Source: Phyllostachys edulis (lineage: Eukaryota > Streptophyta > Magnoliopsida > Poales > Poaceae). Taken from it: a DNA stretch of 64,000 bases. Positions within the stretch are counted from its first letter, which is position 1, and every line of letters starts with the position of its first letter. A model generated the notes under the pieces. It was not told where the DNA came from. It searched no databases and was given only the letters and a program-made list of their open reading frames with translations. Of the stretch, positions 43,331-53,861 are shown piece after piece. The DNA is taken from NCBI GenBank assembly GCA_036346405.1, contig CM070563.1, forward strand, positions 34,213,298-34,277,297. The letters run 5' to 3'. A program made the translations under genes and the position numbers.

Positions 43331-45250
43331 AACCACACTGTCAAAGACAACTAAGTGACATTTAATTGTCTAAACTAATCATTTCTACTAATCCTGATTT
43401 ATTCATCTAATTGATGCAAATTGAGGATGCATCATGTTAACTAATTTTCCTGCTAATAACCTTAGGCTAATTACACAACTAATGATTTTACTAACCTCTA
43501 ATTGTCTATGTTACAATGCTATTCACAATTAGCCTACAGTTTGCCTAAATCATCTACTGTTTAGCTTGATTATTTGGGTACAGTTCTTAATTTAAACATG
43601 CCCTTGCAACTTATATGGACAATCACCTATTGATCATTTCTAGTTACAGTTGCACCTACTGTAGTCCCCATTACTGTTTACTAACTGACTTACTGAGATG
43701 CTCTCTCTTGATTACATTTGCCCTTGCACTGTCTAGTCTAACTGGTATCCAATGAGTAAAGTCCTAAGTATTAGTAACATTATCAACCTTAACTGGGTTT
43801 CCAACTAGGAGCGCCACCAAGTTACTTGACTAATATTTAGGCATACCATTTCTTAGATGAACATCTGTTAGTTATGCGGCCTACTGACAATTTTCTAAAC
43901 AGCTTAACTAATCTTGGTGTATTCTATCTACATAGAAAAAGGCTCACTGATGAGTTAACGACTAATTCCTCAATGCATTACTGGCTATTTAATTATCCAA
44001 GCTAATCACTAATTAACTTAACAACATACATGTGCAATTTGATCTGTATGCTGATTAGGAACTCTTAACGATTAGATTCAACTAATCAATTAAATGGGAT
44101 GGAACCTACTATCAGTGCCACTCTCAATTTCCGAACTAATGTGCTATTAACACTTGGATTTAACCAATTGCTACCTACAGACAACTCAAACTATTTCCAA
44201 ACTAAAGTGCTACTCTTTAATTTTGATCTTCAATTTTGTTAATCCATTTGAATGATCCAATTGACAGCTATGATACTAGTTAGCATTAGATTGGTTGTTT
44301 TATGGTGGATTCTACTGTCATTTCAAGTTTGCAATTACTCTCTTTGTTCATACAGTATTTAACAGAAAGTTTTTCTGAACTAAAGTGCTATTGTTAGACA
44401 AGTGTTCAAAAGGCTATTTGAATCAACAAAAGCTCTATTTAGTCTTACTGAGAATTCTAGTTATCCCCAAATCACCCTACTGTTTATGTTCACATATTCT
44501 GGACATTGAGAATGAATTTGCCTAGTAGGAGTGTTGTTTAACTAAACTCATAGCTAATTCATTTGAGTGGTTCAAGCACCAGTCATAGGATTAGTTAGTA
44601 CCTCTGGAACTCTTACAGGTGAGTTCTTCAGTTCAAGTTCATACACAATGTGCCATAACGGCAAAACAGGAGAAGCCAGGGGGGCTCGGGTAGCGCGGGG
44701 CGGCGTTGGTCGTCGCCGGCGACAGGGACTTCGACGGCGGCCACTGAAGGGGAAAACGATGCGAGCGAGGCAGCCCCGGGGGTGGTAGCAGCGTAGCTCG
44801 GGCGGCACTGGGGCGCGCTGGCGGCGGCGTGTGGCGGCCAGGCGTGGAGGAGCTGACGGCACGGTGGAAGAGGGAAGAGGTTAGGGCTAGCATGAACAAC
44901 AGGAGGACGAGGGGAACTCACCGGAGTGGTCGGCGTGGACGAGGAAGCTCCGTGGTGGGCCGGTGACGGTGACTCGGTGTGGCACGAAGTGGTCCACCAT
45001 GGTGGCGACGTTGGGGGAAGGGGGAGCTCCGGTGAGCGGTGGGGAAAGTCTCTGGAGGGTGCTCGGGTGCTCCAGCCGAGAGCAATCGGCCGGGGGCCTG
45101 CCGAGCGAGGGATGGCAGCGAGAACGCCGGTTGTAGCCGTAACCGGGGAAAGAAGGCTTCACAGGTTCCTGTGAAAGAATTGCAAAATTGAGTGAGGGGA
45201 AACTCCTAGGGGCATTTGAAATTTATAATTTTAATAACCATGCAATAAAT
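43331..45250 (-). mobile_element. Continuation of gypsy-type LTR, then GC-rich block
   Basis: AT-rich sequence (43331-44640) with many CTAACTAAT-type words continues the sequence before 41761. A GC-rich block (44660-45170) follows, as in the 8744 LTR, and gives several overlapping spurious frames on both strands. The outer end of this LTR could not be fixed. No gene is supported. Confidence 0.5.
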
Positions 45251-46060
45251 GAAGGAATTGGCCTCTATCTAACATACACATTCATTTTTCTTCCATCAGG
45301 ATATGGTGTTCTGCAAATCAATTCTTTATGAATTTGCTTTTAAGACAAAAGCCACTCAACCCTCTTACTCTGTAATTAATCCAGAAGGGTTAAGGCCCGT
45401 GAGTCCATGACCATGTTTGTTGCATCTGTGTTGTTTGATGTATTCGTTTATACTAGTGAAGTTGCAAAAAAACAAGGACGCAGAGCAGAAGGCAGGTAGT
45501 GCTGCAATCAATACAATTTTAGATAACTATTGTGTCTGTGTAGGAGAGGTTGAGGATTCCACTTTCGGGTATGGGTCACCGTAGGGCCCCAATAACCTAA
45601 TGGGGACAAGGAATGGGGGAGAATAGCACCCTAGGACAGGGATGGAGACGGAGAACGGGGAATTTAACTTCTCTCGAGAATAGGGATGTTCTATCACTCT
45701 CCGACAGGGAATGACCCCGTTGCCATCTCTAATCATGTCTGCTACATTGAGTATTTCGAAGTGACTGACGCAAAGGACTAATACCGTGCAGTTGACCACT
45801 ATCTTCAAGCAAGATTCACAAGATAGACAAAATTCAGAGAAGTGCTTCCTCCCACAAGGATTCCGTTATTTGCGTACAAGCTACGCGCTTTCCAAGAGAT
45901 TCTATCACGCCTTGATGATTGAACATGCCTGGCAGGTTATAACATAAACTTAGCCTATCCACTTTCATTCATCGCAACAATATTGTTTCTTCCTTTGTCT
46001 TTATGTTGCTTTCAGACCTGCTAAAATTGTATGGTATCTCTTTCTCCATTGCTGTCATCT
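45251..46060. other. Unassigned DNA before the RPA-like gene
   Basis: Nothing firm is seen. A stretch at 45560-45730 is rich in GGGAATGGGGG/GACGG words, as in some transposon remnants. Sequence at 45800-45950 could be an upstream exon of the RPA-like gene, but I cannot align it to a domain. Confidence 0.4.
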
Positions 46061-48145
46061 CCAGATGTAATTGGAGTTATCACATCCATAGGAGAGATAG
46101 TCATGATTAATTCAAAAAGCCAACTGAAACCAGGCGTCACATTAGGTTAAATGATGGAAGGTATGTTTGCTTCATGCACGGAATACTCTTCGTTTTCACG
46201 TAAGTATGTCTACGTTATGTATATCGTTTATAAATAAAATAAAAAAAAGACTTACGTAAACACGCGGATCTCAATTATATTCGGTTAACCTACATCAGGT
46301 AGGTCAGCCAACTCTTCTTCTATAGACTCTTAAGATTTAAGACCATGTGCCTACAATTATGTCGTTTCTAACATGGTTTGCCCTTGTCGTACAGAGGACG
46401 CCAATTTAACCCTTTGGGAAGCAGATGCCCTCAACTTTGATGCTCATAAATTGCATGAAACCAGCAAGAGAGCCTGTGGTTGCCATTTTTGCTGGCTGCA
46501 CATTTAAACTCCATGAAGGTACATACTAGCCATATTGACTACTAATTCATTTGCAAACAAAATAGATACAGCCGTGCGATCAGCACCCAACAATTTAACA
46601 AACTTTTTACCTGATTTCGTATGCATAAAGGTAAACTTAGCTTGTCTGCTAGCTATGGCTGCAACAGTACATAAACGTTCCAAATCCAGACATTGCAGTT
46701 TTCCAGACCAGGTTAGATATATTCCTCTGTTCACAAAACAAAGCAGTCTTACACTGATATACCATGGTTTAAACCATCATATTATCTTATTACACATTCC
46801 ACCAGCTTAGTGGGCACTAGATATGAGATACAATGGACCGGCGTAGGAGGCCATGTTGCACAACAAACTGATATAGTCGAGGTAACTATATCGGAATTGG
46901 CAATTTTGAATCCACATGAGGTCTTGGTATTTCAATCTTCACTCTATCTCACGCTTTATTTGTGATCGCGATTCATCAGACCCCTACGTTCTCCATCATG
47001 CCGCTCTCATTTGGACAGAATCAGAGATACATAAGTCAAGCAACAATCAAAGGCTTAGCTCAAGATAACAAGTGGTGGTACCTACCCTGTGGAGTCTGTA
47101 GAAAGAAATCGGTACCAGACGGAGATAGCTACAAATGCACAAAATGCCCAAACAGATCCGCAGAACCCAGGTACAACACAGGTGTCTCTATGTTCATGCA
47201 ATACATATCACATTACCATAAAACTATACTTGCCCACGTCTACTATGTCTATTGTCAGATACAAGCTAGCTCTTGAAGCGACTGATGGCCATTCAACTAT
47301 TGAGTTTATTTTCTTTGGCAACGTCACTGAAGAACTTGTCGGACAACCAACTGTGCTACTTGTTGCTAGCACACATGGATCATCTACATCGGTCCCAGAT
47401 GTGATAACTGCCCTTTTTGGAAGAGAATATGTCCTAGAATCTACTGTTTCGTGGGGTTCATTTCAGAGAGATGACATTTCCTTCCAAGTTAGCAGAATTC
47501 ATAGAGATTCTACCGTTCTGACAAAGACACATCGTCATACAGTTGATTCAGCAGGCGGTTCATCTTCAAAGACTGCAACAACAAATCCCCACCGAAAAAA
47601 ATGAATTACAGATCACTACAACTCAAGCTGATTATTCCAGCAAGCCACAAGAAATAATCGAAATTCCATGTCCACTTACAGTAAGCAGCTCTTCTGTTTC
47701 ACCGGTCAGCTATCATATTCTCCTATGTCTGACTACTACCAAATACCTGTTACTGCACCCAGCATACTCAACCCACGTTTACTTTCATCGTTGATTATAT
47801 TTATTCATTGCTACACATAATTTCGCACATCTCATTTTATGCCAATACAGCTCACTCCCATACGATCCGACCAAAAAAATGCCAGTCCATGATACAACCC
47901 CAGCAGAAATGCACGATCTTACTGCGCGAACCAGCTCCAAAAGGTACAGTGCCTCTATCGTGCTGCAGTACTCGACATTTCAAAAAAACTACTACTCTCT
48001 TATACCAGATTGATTAAAAAAAATGTCATCACATACATAATCTATATGATTCCTGTACTTACAGGCAAAGCTCCTCTGCGAATGTTTCTAGGGCTACCAA
48101 AAGGCTCTTTAAAGATGGAGACGACAAACCCATCAACAAAGAGCA
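46061..48145 (+). pseudogene. RPA1-like ssDNA-binding protein gene, Helitron type, decayed
   Basis: Exon-like blocks encode DVIGVITSIGEIVMINSKSQ (46070-46140) and LTLWEADALNFDAHKLHE then, one frame off, EPVVAIFAGCTFKLHE (46400-46509), both OB-fold B pieces. QRYISQATIKGLAQDNKWWY and the zinc finger CGVC...CTKC follow at 47010-47150. After a good GT-AG intron (47171-47258, 88 bp) come YKLALEATDGHSTIEFIFFG and ITALFGREYVLESTVSW, the RPA70 C-terminal domain, with a stop at 47604. A later block (48065-48140) encodes ATKRLFKDGDDKPINKEQ, a tail seen in such proteins. RPA binds single-stranded DNA; plant Helitrons often carry RPA-like genes. The internal frameshift near 46470 argues for a pseudogene. 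Confidence 0.75.
47171..47258 (+). other. Intron of RPA-like gene
   Basis: GTACAACACAGG at the 5' edge and ATTGTCAG at the 3' edge give canonical GT-AG borders. Splicing joins the SAEPR and YKLALEATD codons in frame, as expected for RPA C-terminal domains. Confidence 0.75.
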
Positions 48146-48659
48146 AGTACCTTCGCTTCTCACCATATACACCACTATACACATTTGGCCTTTACAGATA
48201 TATCAACAATGTTTCTACCATTTAATACACCTTCATACACCGACAAGAATGTTTTTGTGCATAGCTTTTGTTCCCAGCCCATGACTTTTATGCTATAGTT
48301 CAGCTTCGCATCATACTACATGCTGCTACATCCTTTCGCTAAACGCATGTGACACACTGTTGAAATAGTTTAATCACTCTGGCGATTCTTCCATAGACCA
48401 TCGCCCTCATCTATAACATGTTGGTACATGGATAAGTACCAATTGTGACCATGTAATAGTTGTAGATGAATATGCTAACGTTTAAGACCTACATAATGAA
48501 GCACCTTAATGATACTCTATGTTTGTGCTATCTGTACAGGCTACATACTGTTAGTATAATAGACACATTCAAAACAAAGCACCATGTTGTACACTCTGTT
48601 TACCGTACAAAAACATAATTGAAAATAAAACAATGTAATCATCCATCCTTTTATGGGAG
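48146..48659. other. Unassigned DNA within putative Helitron
   Basis: AT-rich sequence without a supportable gene lies between the last RPA-like block and a foldback MITE. Confidence 0.5.
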
Positions 48660-48812
48660 GTTCAATTATTTGCCACTGTACTTTCAGTGGTAATTTAGGA
48701 TTTGCCACTATTGTGTGTGTGACATGTGGGTCCGGGACCCAGATGTCACACACACATGCAGTGGCAAATCCTAAAATGCACTTGATTGCAGTGGCAAATA
48801 CTAAATTTTCTC
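48660..48812. mobile_element. Foldback MITE-like hairpin
   Basis: The sequence is an almost continuous inverted repeat centred at about 48734 (GGTCCGGGACC). The inner arms AGGATTTGCCACT and TGTGTGTGACAT pair with ATGTCACACACACA and AGTGGCAAATCCT. The outer arms ATTTGCCACTG and CAGTGGCAAAT also pair. Size (about 150 bp) and form fit a short non-autonomous DNA transposon. The superfamily is not determined. Confidence 0.75.
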
Positions 48813-48939
48813 AATAATCAATCGTCCAGGACTCCAGGTTACTGAACAATAAAATAGACTGGTCTATGGCATAACGAAGACAAGGTTCCTCTATACCACA
48901 TAGTTTTTTTACGCACTTAAAAACATTACAGACAAAGAT

Positions 48940-48977
48940 ACCTCAACGGCGCAGCGTAGCGTGCATTATCGACCTAG
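48940..48977 (+). mobile_element. Helitron 3' terminus
   Basis: GGCGCAGCGTAGCGTGC, able to form a short GC-rich stem, is followed after 12 bases by CTAG at 48974-48977 and then T. This resembles rice Helitron 3' ends. It lies downstream of the RPA-like gene, on the same strand. The matching 5' end was not found. Confidence 0.55.
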
Positions 48978-51021
48978 TATATTTTAAACTTGGTAACAAT
49001 GAGGGCCGCATATGATTGCTCAAGTACAACATTTTAAACTAGTATAGTGTGCATTGTACAAAACAAATCATTGATGAGTTAATGTAACTATTAAGTAGAT
49101 TCATCTAATCTTCTATCTCTCTGACATGTTGGCCAAAGGGACATTCTTGCTACAGTTGACATCAATTTGAAGCAGAAACCTATCAGTTCTTGCAGCAAAA
49201 CAGAACCAAAACAGAATTTCATAGGCCTCAATGATATGTTCTGTAAATCTGTACTACTAGGTAAAAGATTGGATGTAATCGTTGTTTTGCTAGGCATAAC
49301 AAAGATGGTTGAAGATGTTTTCCCAAATAAAAGAGGCAACAAGTAAGAACAAGAAGGCACTATAAGAACAATCAAGAAACGTAAACCTTAAGGCAAAAAT
49401 GTTGTACTATGAATCCACTTGTATAAAATAAATATAACGTCAGTGTCACAAAAAGTGAAGCACATGTCTAGTTGAAACAGATCATAACAGAATATTTTAG
49501 CTGTAGAATCTCCATTCCGGGGAACAATAATGACACTGACTAGACTATCGCATCCATAATGACACAACAGACAATCACGTCGATCCTAGATCAAGAGAAT
49601 GTTGTAATCTTGGTAACGCTTAGATAGTGATATTTCTCCTAACAAGTTTAGGCCTACAAGTGGGGCAACAGGAAGACCAGTTCCAATGGTTGATGACACA
49701 TCATTGATTATCTGTAAGGTGCTGAATAGACCATGTTGTTCCTTACTGAAAATAAATTAAGCAAACCCTTGAAAAAGATTTCAGTATTTCACAAATTTAA
49801 CATCCCATCCCGGTGTTTCCAACATGAAACCAGTGTCACGGACCAAGAGGGAAATATTATATGCCATAAATGTTCTGAACATGAAACTTGCAATGCTGTG
49901 GAGCCTTTGGATCTCCTAACTCCTACGTGACCCAAGTACCCAACCCCTAGTCAGCACACATGAAACCTGAATGTACGACAGCAGAGTGCCCCACTACGAA
50001 GTTAGGGATGTAACCTCTGCTGACTCACTCCATTTTCACAGGGTTTAAGATAGTAATTTGTAACATGTGAGTTAATCTCATGTAAATTACTCAGCTCAAC
50101 TCATATAACATATAGCGAAAGGGGTATTGTAAATTTGTGGCCCCATATAAATTTCTGTAAATCTCACGTTTCATTCCACACGTTTCATTCCACTTCTTTA
50201 AAGAGACAGCTCTCCAAAACCACACATGCATCTCATCAGAGCCCCTCTCCTAAGCAACAAACGACGTGGTCATCTACACTCATTAAACAGCGATGCTTCC
50301 TTTCCTACACTGTCTCCAAAGCTTATGGTTCCGATCATTTAATTTGGTGCCTGGCATCCCCCAAGGGAACAGTAATTATACTATTGAAGAACATCACTAA
50401 AATTCTAAGAGACACATAAGAAAATCAAACGATTAGCGTCAAGTTCCACGACTGCTGACATAGTTTGATCAGGAAATCCAACATCACAAAGTATAGGAAA
50501 ATTCGAAGATTTAATTATGTCAACATCAAGACCTCCATCACAAATTCACAACATCCCCAAAACTAAATCGAAGCGGAAAAAACAAATGGCATTTTATTGA
50601 AAGGGAAATTTGAAAGAGCACAAAGAATGAAATAAATGCAAGATTCACTTCATGCCTTTAACAGACAAAAACCAGACAAAAATAGAGTTAGCGTCAAATA
50701 TGATTGAAATTGAACTTGGGTATCTAGAACAATAAGAATCTATGATTCGTTAGTTCATCTTGAATTCTTGCATACTTAACAAAGAATTCATTAGTTTCTC
50801 CTGTGAACAGGACATCACCACCTACCATATGAACAACTAAGCAGTACGAGCAATTACCTTCCCAGTTTACTTACCATCAACCATCCAATGATAACCACCA
50901 TGACCTACCATCGTATCAACAACTAATATGAACTGAATTTCTAAAGGCATGTCAATCTACATGCACCATAGAAGAGCAATCACACAGACTAACCAAATGA
51001 ATTGGGCAAATCCCTCCCTGG
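48978..51021. other. Intergenic DNA, no gene seen
   Basis: About 2 kb of AT-rich, mostly unique-looking sequence. It lies downstream of the - strand gene at 51022 and may contain its 3' UTR. No transposon ends or coding motifs were recognised. Confidence 0.5.
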
Positions 51022-51914
51022 CTAGAGCACCTCGGTGGACGCCGCCCGGCACCATGGCACGACGGTCTCGTCCCTCACAGGCAGGATAGCGCCCTCCAGC
51101 CGCGCCTCCCGGGCAGTCCCGTTCACGATGTCGAGGGCCACGACGCGCCCGCCCACGCGCAGCAAGACCTCATGGTGATCGCTCTCGAAGCGCAGCGGTC
51201 GTGGGCGCACGTCCCCACACCCACCGTCCATTGGGAGGCCGAAGATGGCGTGAAGCAGCTTCCACTCGTCACCTCCGGCGAGTCCGTACAGCTCGAGAGC
51301 GTCTCCGACGCAGACAGCAGCGCAGAGGTGTCCGGCCGCGACACCAAGCTGCCAGAGCGCGTCGGGGTCGGAGGAGCCGGGGGCGGCGCGATCTGGCGGG
51401 TGGTGCCCGAGGCGACGTCCAGCGCGAGGACGCCGGCAGACGCAGCCGTCTTCCAGAAGACGCGGCCGGCGAAGGCGGCCGCGGAGCCCGGCACGACGCC
51501 GGCAGCCGCGGGGGCAGGCACCTCGCGCCACTGCCCGCTCGCCGACGCGTAGATCTCGAAGCAGATGTCGAATGCGCACACCACCCAGTACCCGTCGTAG
51601 GCATCGCAGGCGATCGCCGCGTCGTGGGAGTGCGGACGCCTCGGGAGAGGCAGGATGTGGCGCACGCCCGCGGAGGGATCGAAGACATAGTACCGCGACC
51701 ACGCACCACAGAAGAGCACGCGGCCGCGGCAGCACGCTGCGGCGTCGGCGGGCCCCGCGATGGGGATGGGCGGGGCCACGCCGCCCCCGATGCCGGCGAC
51801 CGCGCGGCCGAAGAAGACGGCTGACATGGCGCCCTCGTCGCTGACGAGCAGCACCCACTCCTCCTTGGTGCAGAACTCCTCGGCGACGTCGATCCAGTCG
51901 TCGTCGATGGCCAT
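51022..51914 (-). CDS. Beta-propeller (F-box-associated/kelch-like) protein, frameshifted
   Basis: The first ATG after the TATA box is at 51912-51914 and opens MAIDDDWIDVAEEFCTKEEWV. The protein continues with propeller-like repeats: GRVLFCGAWSRYYVFDPSAG, YDGYWVVCAFDICFEIYASA, SGQWREVPAP, FAGRVFWKTAASAGVLALDV. After the proline run at 51365-51390 the frame must change, by one missing base, to continue ALWQLGVAAGHLCAAVCVGD, WKLLHAIFGL, DHHEVLLRVGGRVVALDIVN and the stop at 51022. Together about 297 residues. Such proteins in grasses usually follow an F-box; I see none here, so the partner is unknown. GC is very high, as in many grass genes. It is either a young pseudogene or a sequence error. 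Confidence 0.65.
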
Positions 51915-52690
51915 CGCGAGCAAGGAAGGGTGCGCTCGCTCGCTCGTGGGGATCGGGTTGGAGGATTGGAGAAGAAGGAACAAAGCAAAATAAAATGTGA
52001 AAAAAATGGATGGAATTTTGCGATATGGGGTGGGAGAATATTCGTGGGCTTATATAATCTCCTTGCGTGGAACGGTGGTGGGGACGCGTAGCATTTCCAG
52101 CTTTTTTTCCGTGGAAGCGGGAGGCTACGGGAACTCACCACTACGTGCACCCTCGTCAAAGATTTTTATCTCATTGTTCCGTGGGGCTATGATTTGTGGG
52201 GTGATAATGCCAGTGATTTCGTGAGTGCAGATTCATGGTGTGCGGGGGGTCTTCTGGGAAGATCGAAGGAGGAGGAAACTTGGGGTTGTGGTGAGCCCAT
52301 GGCACGGCCCTGGTGCTGTTGAGTCGCACGTTTTGGGCGGTTCGTTTTCTCGTGACCAAAAGATAGACTTACGTATAGTTTTGCTTGGACGCGGAGAAAG
52401 GCCACGAGTTGAGTTGTTCGCTCGGTGGTAAAGGTCTCTCGTCACGTCACGTCATCAAGCCGAGACAAGCCAATTATCTCCCCACACGTGTCCTCCGGTG
52501 TAGTACAATAGTACTACCGAGGGCAAATCATTTCTTTTTCTTTTGCAAGAAGAAGAAAGGAGCAAACCATTCCTCTCCTCCCTGAAATTTTGCGTATCAT
52601 GCAGAATGATATGTGGAGTCGATTGTCAACACAAAGTTTATATTATGCTGTTTTGAATGTATGTCAGGCTTGATAATCAAGTACCAGAAA
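51915..52690. other. 5' leader, promoter and upstream DNA of the beta-propeller gene
   Basis: Apart from the TATA box I see no gene. The sequence is moderately GC-rich up to 52500, with a CGTCACGTCACGTCA stretch near 52441-52455 that could be an ACGT-core (bZIP) site. Direction and use are inferred. Confidence 0.45.
52051..52058 (-). promoter_or_regulatory. TATA box of the beta-propeller gene
   Basis: The - strand reads GATTATATAAGCC. It lies about 137 bp upstream of the ATG at 51914, leaving a 5' leader of roughly 100 nt, normal for a plant gene. Confidence 0.65.
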
Positions 52691-53861
52691 AGTGTAAAAA
52701 AAACTACCAGAAAAGTGAAATATTTGTATTTGGGGTGGAGGAGGAGGAAAGAATGAAGATTGCCAATTTATTTAACTGGCAAGTGGGGAAATTGCCAATG
52801 AAATATTTGGGAATTCCAGTTAGTGACAGTACATTGTCAGTGGCAGAGTTGAGCTTTGACACATAAAATAGGGAAGAGATTGGGAACCTAGAAATGTGGG
52901 CACTTATCATTAGGGGGCAAATCAATTTTGATCAACTCGTGCCTGAGCAGCATTCCAATGTATATAATGGGCTTTTATCTGTTGCTTGAAAGCATTCAAC
53001 CAAAGATAGACTCGGTAAGAGCTAGATTCTATTGGCAATGTTTAAGTTCAAAAAGGAAATATCACATGATGAGATGGCCAGCCTTATGCAGACCGAAGAA
53101 ATTTGGAGGTATGACTTTACTGACTGCAGGACAATGAATATTTGCTTGTTGAATAAGTGGATAAACAGGATAGAAATGATCAAAGCCTTTTTTATGAGTT
53201 GCTGACGAAAAAGTAGAGCTTTAAACAGAGTGGGGATAAAAAAGCTCCTCAGATCTGGAAGGGTCTACACAAGGTTAAGTTTTGATTTGCGAGAGGTGCA
53301 GACTATCAAATAGGGAGTGGTGGGGGTGTGTTATTCTGGCATGATACATGGTACGGGAGAGGCCCTTTGAAAATAAGATTCAATAAAAATTCTAGAGTTG
53401 TGAACAGCAGGACCAGAGGAGGTGCAGGAATGGCAGTCTTTACAAAACCTATTGAGTTACTCACAGAAGAGAGTGATAAGGTGAGATGGGTGTTAGAGAA
53501 GAAAGGTCATTTCTCGACTAGATCTTTATACAAAAATCTGACTTTTTGGGGTGTAGTAGATGAAAAACTCAATGAAAATTTGGGGGACAGGAATCACTTT
53601 CAAGGTTAGTGTTAGAGATATATGTATAGTATATTATTCTCTATTGTTATGAAGGGTTATTTGCATATTCACCTCTTGTACTTTGTATATATATATTGGC
53701 CCTTTGGCCCCCTGGAATACAAGTTGCTATTTATAACAGTTAGGATCTTCCTCTGGATTATGACAAAATACATTCTGCTGAGCAATTGGCATATAGAAAT
53801 TGGAAGGGAAGCAAAAATTGCAAGCTTTTTGGACAAATAGAAATCTCAGATCACATCTTCG
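52691..53861 (+). pseudogene. LINE ORF2 C-terminal part (RT tail and zf-RVT), decayed
   Basis: Blocks in changing frames encode KSEIFVFGVEEEER, LPMKYLGIPVSD, LINSCLSSIPMYIMGFYLL, SKRKYHMMRWPALCRPKKFG, MNICLLNKWI, GVLFWHDTWYGRGPLKIRF, WVLEKKGHFSTRSLYKNL and, after a 129 bp insert, VRIFLWIMTKYILLSN and EISDHIF. This is the end of the RT domain and the zinc-binding RT-associated domain of plant non-LTR retrotransposons. It is 5' truncated, usual for LINEs. Stops and shifts are numerous. Confidence 0.92.
53610..53738 (+). mobile_element. 129 bp solo LTR in LINE, TSD GTTAG
   Basis: It runs TGTTAGAGATATATG to TATTTATAACA and is flanked by GTTAG at 53605-53609 and 53739-53743. LINE coding similarity continues across it, confirming insertion. 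The TGTTA/TAACA ends form a short inverted repeat. Very short LTRs like this occur in small copia or TRIM elements. Confidence 0.85.

Noticed and set aside
44350..44355. Possible LTR end CA|TACAG pairing with TACAG|TG at 36971-36977
   Set aside because: The 5 bp match could be chance over this distance; sequence on either side does not resemble LTR termini of the local families, and the GC-rich block typical of such LTRs lies beyond it.
51201..52159. Arg/Ala-rich frames on both strands over the beta-propeller gene
   Set aside because: They are shadows of the GC-rich gene in other frames; only the two - strand frames with propeller-like motifs were kept.
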